Source of the DNA: CALEUX01 sp037439945
GTDB lineage: Bacteria > Bacteroidota > Bacteroidia > Bacteroidales > Marinilabiliaceae
Reading direction: 5' to 3'
NCBI GenBank assembly: GCA_037439945.1
Contig: JBBIVA010000139.1
Location: forward strand, 1-8,689
DNA length: 8,689 bases
Positions 6,493 to 8,689 of the stretch are shown one piece after another. Within the stretch, counting starts at the first letter, position 1, and every line of letters begins with the position of its first letter. The notes beneath the pieces were generated by a model, which was not told the origin of the DNA, searched no databases, and saw only the letters and a program-made list of their open reading frames with translations. The position numbers were made by a program, and so were the translations under genes.

Positions 6493-7311
6493 ATGAACTT
6501 TAACATTTTTCATCTGCAAACATCACAGATTGATGAATTACATGATGTTATTGAAAACACGGTTACCGAATGTTATAACAATATATATGCCCGTGAGGTT
6601 ATAAACTATTTTTTATCATACCATAATACCGAAATTATTACCGATGATGCAATTAATGGTACTACCGTGGTTTTGCTTAATAAGGATAAAATTATAGGAT
6701 CAGGAACTTTGGTGGGCACAAATTTAAGACGGCTGTTTGTTTTACCCCAATATCAAAAAAAAGGGGCAGGTTCAATTATTCTGGATTATCTGGAATCAAT
6801 TGCTAATTCGCAAAATTTAGATTTTACCGAGCTTTATTCAATGATTCCGGCAGCTGATTTCTATTTCAAAAAAGGTTACAAAACAATTAAAACATGTGAA
6901 TACAAAACCGATGGCGATAATTATGCCTGTTACCGCCGGATGATAAAACTGCTTAAACCCAAAAAAAATATTGTTACATGGAATTTTAATGATAAAACAT
7001 TTAAGATAACAAATGGTTATGACAACCGGAAAAATCTATATAATAACACATTGTGCAATTTTTATCAAAGTGATGAATTCGCAATGGGCACATATAGTGG
7101 TGGCTTAATTAAAGATGGGGAGTTAATAGGCCATATTGATAATAACATTTTCAAATACAGTTATGAACAAACAACAATTTCGGGCTTTAAGGAAAGTGGT
7201 TACGGCTCTGGCACTATTAGTTTTAATTCATTGAACAAATTAAGAATTGTGAACCGTAGCGATTTTGAAGCTACTGATAATATGATGCTATTTAATTTTG
7301 AGGAGGTTTAA
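6493..7311 (+). CDS. GNAT acetyltransferase fused to small C-terminal beta domain
   Basis: A 272-residue cytoplasmic protein. Residues 1 to about 155 form a GNAT acetyl-CoA-dependent N-acetyltransferase: beta4 and motif A are seen in RRLFVLPQYQKKGAGSIILDYLE (79-101 region, with Q-K-K-G-A-G as the acetyl-CoA pyrophosphate loop), and the motif B region is AADFYFKKGYK at 120-130. Residues about 160-272 are a second domain rich in beta strands and aromatic residues, with TYSGGLIKDGELIGHID at 200-216 and GSGTISF at 238-244. That pattern resembles, from memory, small stand-alone Bacteroidota proteins of about 110 residues that databases call N-acetylglutamate synthase. The substrate cannot be told. 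The gene stands alone, starts with ATG after ACATT, ends in TAA, and shows no lesion. An arginine-synthesis role is not supported, as no arg genes are nearby. Confidence 0.85.
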   Translation: MNFNIFHLQTSQIDELHDVIENTVTECYNNIYAREVINYFLSYHNTEIITDDAINGTTVVLLNKDKIIGSGTLVGTNLRRLFVLPQYQKKGAGSIILDYLESIANSQNLDFTELYSMIPAADFYFKKGYKTIKTCEYKTDGDNYACYRRMIKLLKPKKNIVTWNFNDKTFKITNGYDNRKNLYNNTLCNFYQSDEFAMGTYSGGLIKDGELIGHIDNNIFKYSYEQTTISGFKESGYGSGTISFNSLNKLRIVNRSDFEATDNMMLFNFEEV

Positions 7312-7449
7312 AACCTGACAGGCTATTTGATATAATGCAACTAAATGATAAAAAAGTGATTAAACCCTAAAAACTTTTACTTAATGGCATTGAATAAAAT
7401 AACTACCTAACATAGTTTCATCCGAACAAAATTTATTTTAAATAGCCTG

Positions 7450-7527
7450 ATAGCTTGTCCCGTTTTTAAGGGAGAACTGGCATTATGAATTTTCATCCGT
7501 GTTTCCCTAAAAGTTGGGACAAGTTAT
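7450..7527. repeat. 78-base imperfect hairpin with CTTGTCCC ends, MITE- or REP-like
   Basis: The left arm (7450-7473) contains CTTGTCCCG and AAGGGA; the right arm (7504-7527) contains TCCCT and GGGACAAG. They pair over about 24 bases with a few mismatches and one bulge, leaving a 30-base loop. The left end shares a perfect 15-mer (7448-7462, inverted) with 1475-1489. A folded unit with a tip that also occurs elsewhere fits a small non-autonomous palindromic element. It may also help end transcription of the GNAT gene 138 bases upstream. Confidence 0.6.
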
Positions 7528-7654
7528 GGTTGCAAAACATGGGTGTTTTTAATAAAATACTTTTTTATATGATATGGATTAAAATCAGACCAATTTATAA
7601 ATTTGGTTTCACTGTTATTTGGTACATGTAAACCTAAGCCGGTATTGGTAAAAT

Positions 7655-7668
7655 TTGGTAAATACCAA
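7655..7668. promoter_or_regulatory. TTGGTA-AA-TACCAA palindrome, possible operator
   Basis: A perfect 14-base palindrome (TTGGTA, AA, TACCAA) with another TTGGTA half-site ten bases upstream (7645-7650). The half-sites resemble those of GntR-type hexuronate regulators such as E. coli UxuR/ExuR (TTGGT...ACCAA), which would be notable near a GH88 gene. However it lies between two converging genes with no start downstream, so function is doubtful. Similar half-sites occur at 478-483, 498-503 and, inverted, at 1376-1381. Confidence 0.25.
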
Positions 7669-7853
7669 GCTATAAAAAGTTGCAATAAACTCAAAAATAT
7701 GCAATTATATTCTTTAAAGATTATTAATCACGGATTAGTCATTATAAATGCAATAAACCAATGACTTGGCCGGGTTAATAAACCTTCAAAGTAACCAATC
7801 GTTTAAAAAACTTTAAACCTCCCAATGTTAATCAATTACAACGGCCACAAAAT

Positions 7854-8498
7854 TCATTTGAGTTTCTTTAAATAAATATTTTTAAACTGAATGTGCGATC
7901 CTTCACTTTGCAACCCTATGTAACCTGTAGTTGGGGCAAAATCTACTGCACTGTTCTGCAACACGTTATTTACATAAACATCCAGTTTACCATTATAGGA
8001 AACAATACGATATTTATTCCATTCACCTGGCAATTTCTCAGATGACGGGTTATTCTTTGGAATCACGGCTGCCCATCTGTCACCCTTTTTAATGACAAAA
8101 TCATTATTGTTCACCGTTGCCTTGGCTCCAACATGCATAAGCACAATGTCGCCGGCATTCCCGTGCTTCAATTGAGCTTCAATACAATGCGGCCAAACTT
8201 CATCTATGCCGTTAATATGTATCAAAACGCCACTATTAGTAGCATTATCAACCCATCGCCATTCAACTGTCAGTTCATAATTTGTGTAACCTTTCTTTGT
8301 TCTTATATAGCCGTTTGTAGTTCCTGAAGCACTCAATACTCCATCAGCAACATAAAATACCTGATTAGTTAATGAAGGTTCCTTTAAAACAACCACCCAA
8401 TTTTTGAGATTTTTACCATTAAAAAGTTGGTTTGTTTTTTGGCCAACAATTACTGAATACATTAAAAGTAAAACTATTATAGCAAATACAATTTTCAT
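7854..8498 (-). CDS. Secreted DUF1080 (3-keto-disaccharide hydrolase-like) protein
   Basis: A 214-residue single-domain protein of the DUF1080 family (PF06439), a concanavalin/LamG-like beta sandwich. Members are annotated as 3-keto-disaccharide hydrolases, acting on 3-keto-sugars made by oxidoreductases, though many are untested and some may only bind glycans. Residues 1-20 form a Sec signal without a lipobox cysteine (ending VIVGQ), so the product is likely soluble in the periplasm or secreted. Typical marks follow in order: LFNGKNLKNW at 25-34, GYIRTKKGYTNYELTVEWRW at 63-82, NSGVLIHI at 88-95, WPHCIEAQL at 102-110, GEWNKYRIV at 158-166 and GYIGLQSEGSHIQFKNIYLK at 192-211. Length fits a single complete domain. 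The ATG at 8498 precedes a good signal, so the start is sound. It stands alone; no partner oxidoreductase is in the window. Confidence 0.93.
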   Translation of the reverse strand: MKIVFAIIVLLLMYSVIVGQKTNQLFNGKNLKNWVVVLKEPSLTNQVFYVADGVLSASGTTNGYIRTKKGYTNYELTVEWRWVDNATNSGVLIHINGIDEVWPHCIEAQLKHGNAGDIVLMHVGAKATVNNNDFVIKKGDRWAAVIPKNNPSSEKLPGEWNKYRIVSYNGKLDVYVNNVLQNSAVDFAPTTGYIGLQSEGSHIQFKNIYLKKLK

Positions 8499-8638
8499 TA
8501 CACTGTTATTAAATAAATATGATGATTATTCCTATATCAGTTAAGCGCACACAATAATTCATTATCTGCATCAATTGAATAAATTTAAACAATCTTATCG
8601 GTTAATCCCAGCATGTAAAATGATGTGTCAATTTTTAT

Positions 8639-8685
8639 CCCAAATTTGTCTTTAGCCATTTTTTCTAATGACCGTCATTAGAAAT
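8639..8685 (-). repeat. Right copy of 47-base inverted terminal repeat
   Basis: Exact reverse complement of 1-47, with the same 23-base palindrome at 8662-8684. Here four more bases (TAAT) follow to the window end. After the palindrome the sequence does not fold back onto its own inner flank (GAAATTAAT against the expected GAAAAAATG), which argues against a covalently closed hairpin telomere. The ATG at 8657-8659 on the minus strand opens MAKDKFG and then a 24-residue frame ending at 8585, unrelated to the left copy after residue 7. The stretch 8499-8638, upstream of the DUF1080 gene, shows no promoter box that I could recognise. Confidence 0.9.
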
Positions 8686-8689
8686 TAAT

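Larger units (their letters stand above)
7312..7853. other. Repeat-rich convergent intergenic region
   Basis: No gene is seen in 542 bases between the converging GNAT and DUF1080 genes. The region holds a 10-base inverted pair CAGGCTATTT (7319-7328) and AAATAGCCTG (7440-7449), the imperfect hairpin at 7450-7527, the palindrome at 7655-7668, a TGCAATAAAC direct repeat (7681-7690, 7749-7758), an inverted pair AGTCATT/AATGACT (7737-7743, 7760-7766), and a small GTTTAAA/TTTAAAC hairpin (7801-7818), 36 bases beyond the DUF1080 stop on its strand, that may serve as a weak terminator. It looks like accumulated repeat debris more than a lost gene. Confidence 0.6.

Noticed and set aside
1512..8498. 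A polysaccharide utilization locus
   Set aside because: GH88 and DUF1080 genes are suggestive, but there is no SusC/SusD pair, lyase, sulfatase or regulator, and the genes are scattered on both strands.
1..8689. Linear replicon with covalently closed hairpin telomeres
   Set aside because: Terminal palindromes would suit this, but the right end continues past its palindrome with bases that do not mirror the inner flank, and no replication or protelomerase gene is present.

Overview
The window is AT-rich DNA, most likely from the Bacteroidota and probably a marine or sediment polysaccharide degrader of the Marinilabiliales/Prolixibacteraceae type. Four things point there: exported proteins with short lipoprotein or Sec signals, no Shine-Dalgarno sequences before the genes, one good match to the Bacteroidota promoter (TTG, 19 bases, TAnnTTTG), and a gene set typical of this phylum (GH88 hydrolase, DPP5-like S9 peptidase, DUF1080 protein). 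The lineage is an inference from these traits. No rRNA, tRNA, CRISPR array, transposase or replication gene was found.

Layout. The two ends carry one identical 47-base repeat in opposite orientations (1-47 and 8639-8685), each holding a 23-base near-perfect palindrome. Bases 48-675 hold no credible gene, only small hairpins and a candidate dispersed repeat. Then come a SRAP/YedK-type abasic-site protein (676-1314, minus) and, divergent from it, a GH88 unsaturated glucuronyl hydrolase lipoprotein (1512-2723, plus). The latter converges on an S9 peptidase lipoprotein (2927-5008, minus) across a strong two-way hairpin terminator at 2785-2836. Bases 5009-6492 hold two imperfect hairpins and a decayed, overlapping two-gene module on the minus strand. 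Its first gene (5590-6063) has two in-frame stops. Its second, HEPN-like gene (5200-5603) has a one-base frameshift. A well-formed promoter lies upstream of the module. A GNAT acetyltransferase with an extra C-terminal beta-rich domain follows (6493-7311, plus). Then comes a repeat-rich gap (7312-7853), and last a secreted DUF1080 protein (7854-8498, minus).

How the genes relate. There is no operon among the intact genes; nearly all stand alone, with coding density near 62%. GH88, the S9 peptidase and the DUF1080 protein are all exported and fit scavenging of uronic-acid-containing glycans and peptides, but no SusC/SusD pair or polysaccharide lyase is present, so this is not a complete polysaccharide utilization locus. 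The SRAP and GNAT proteins are cytoplasmic and unrelated to that role. The most unusual items are the inverted terminal repeat, the dead HEPN-like module with a hairpin over its 3' end, and the GNAT fusion.
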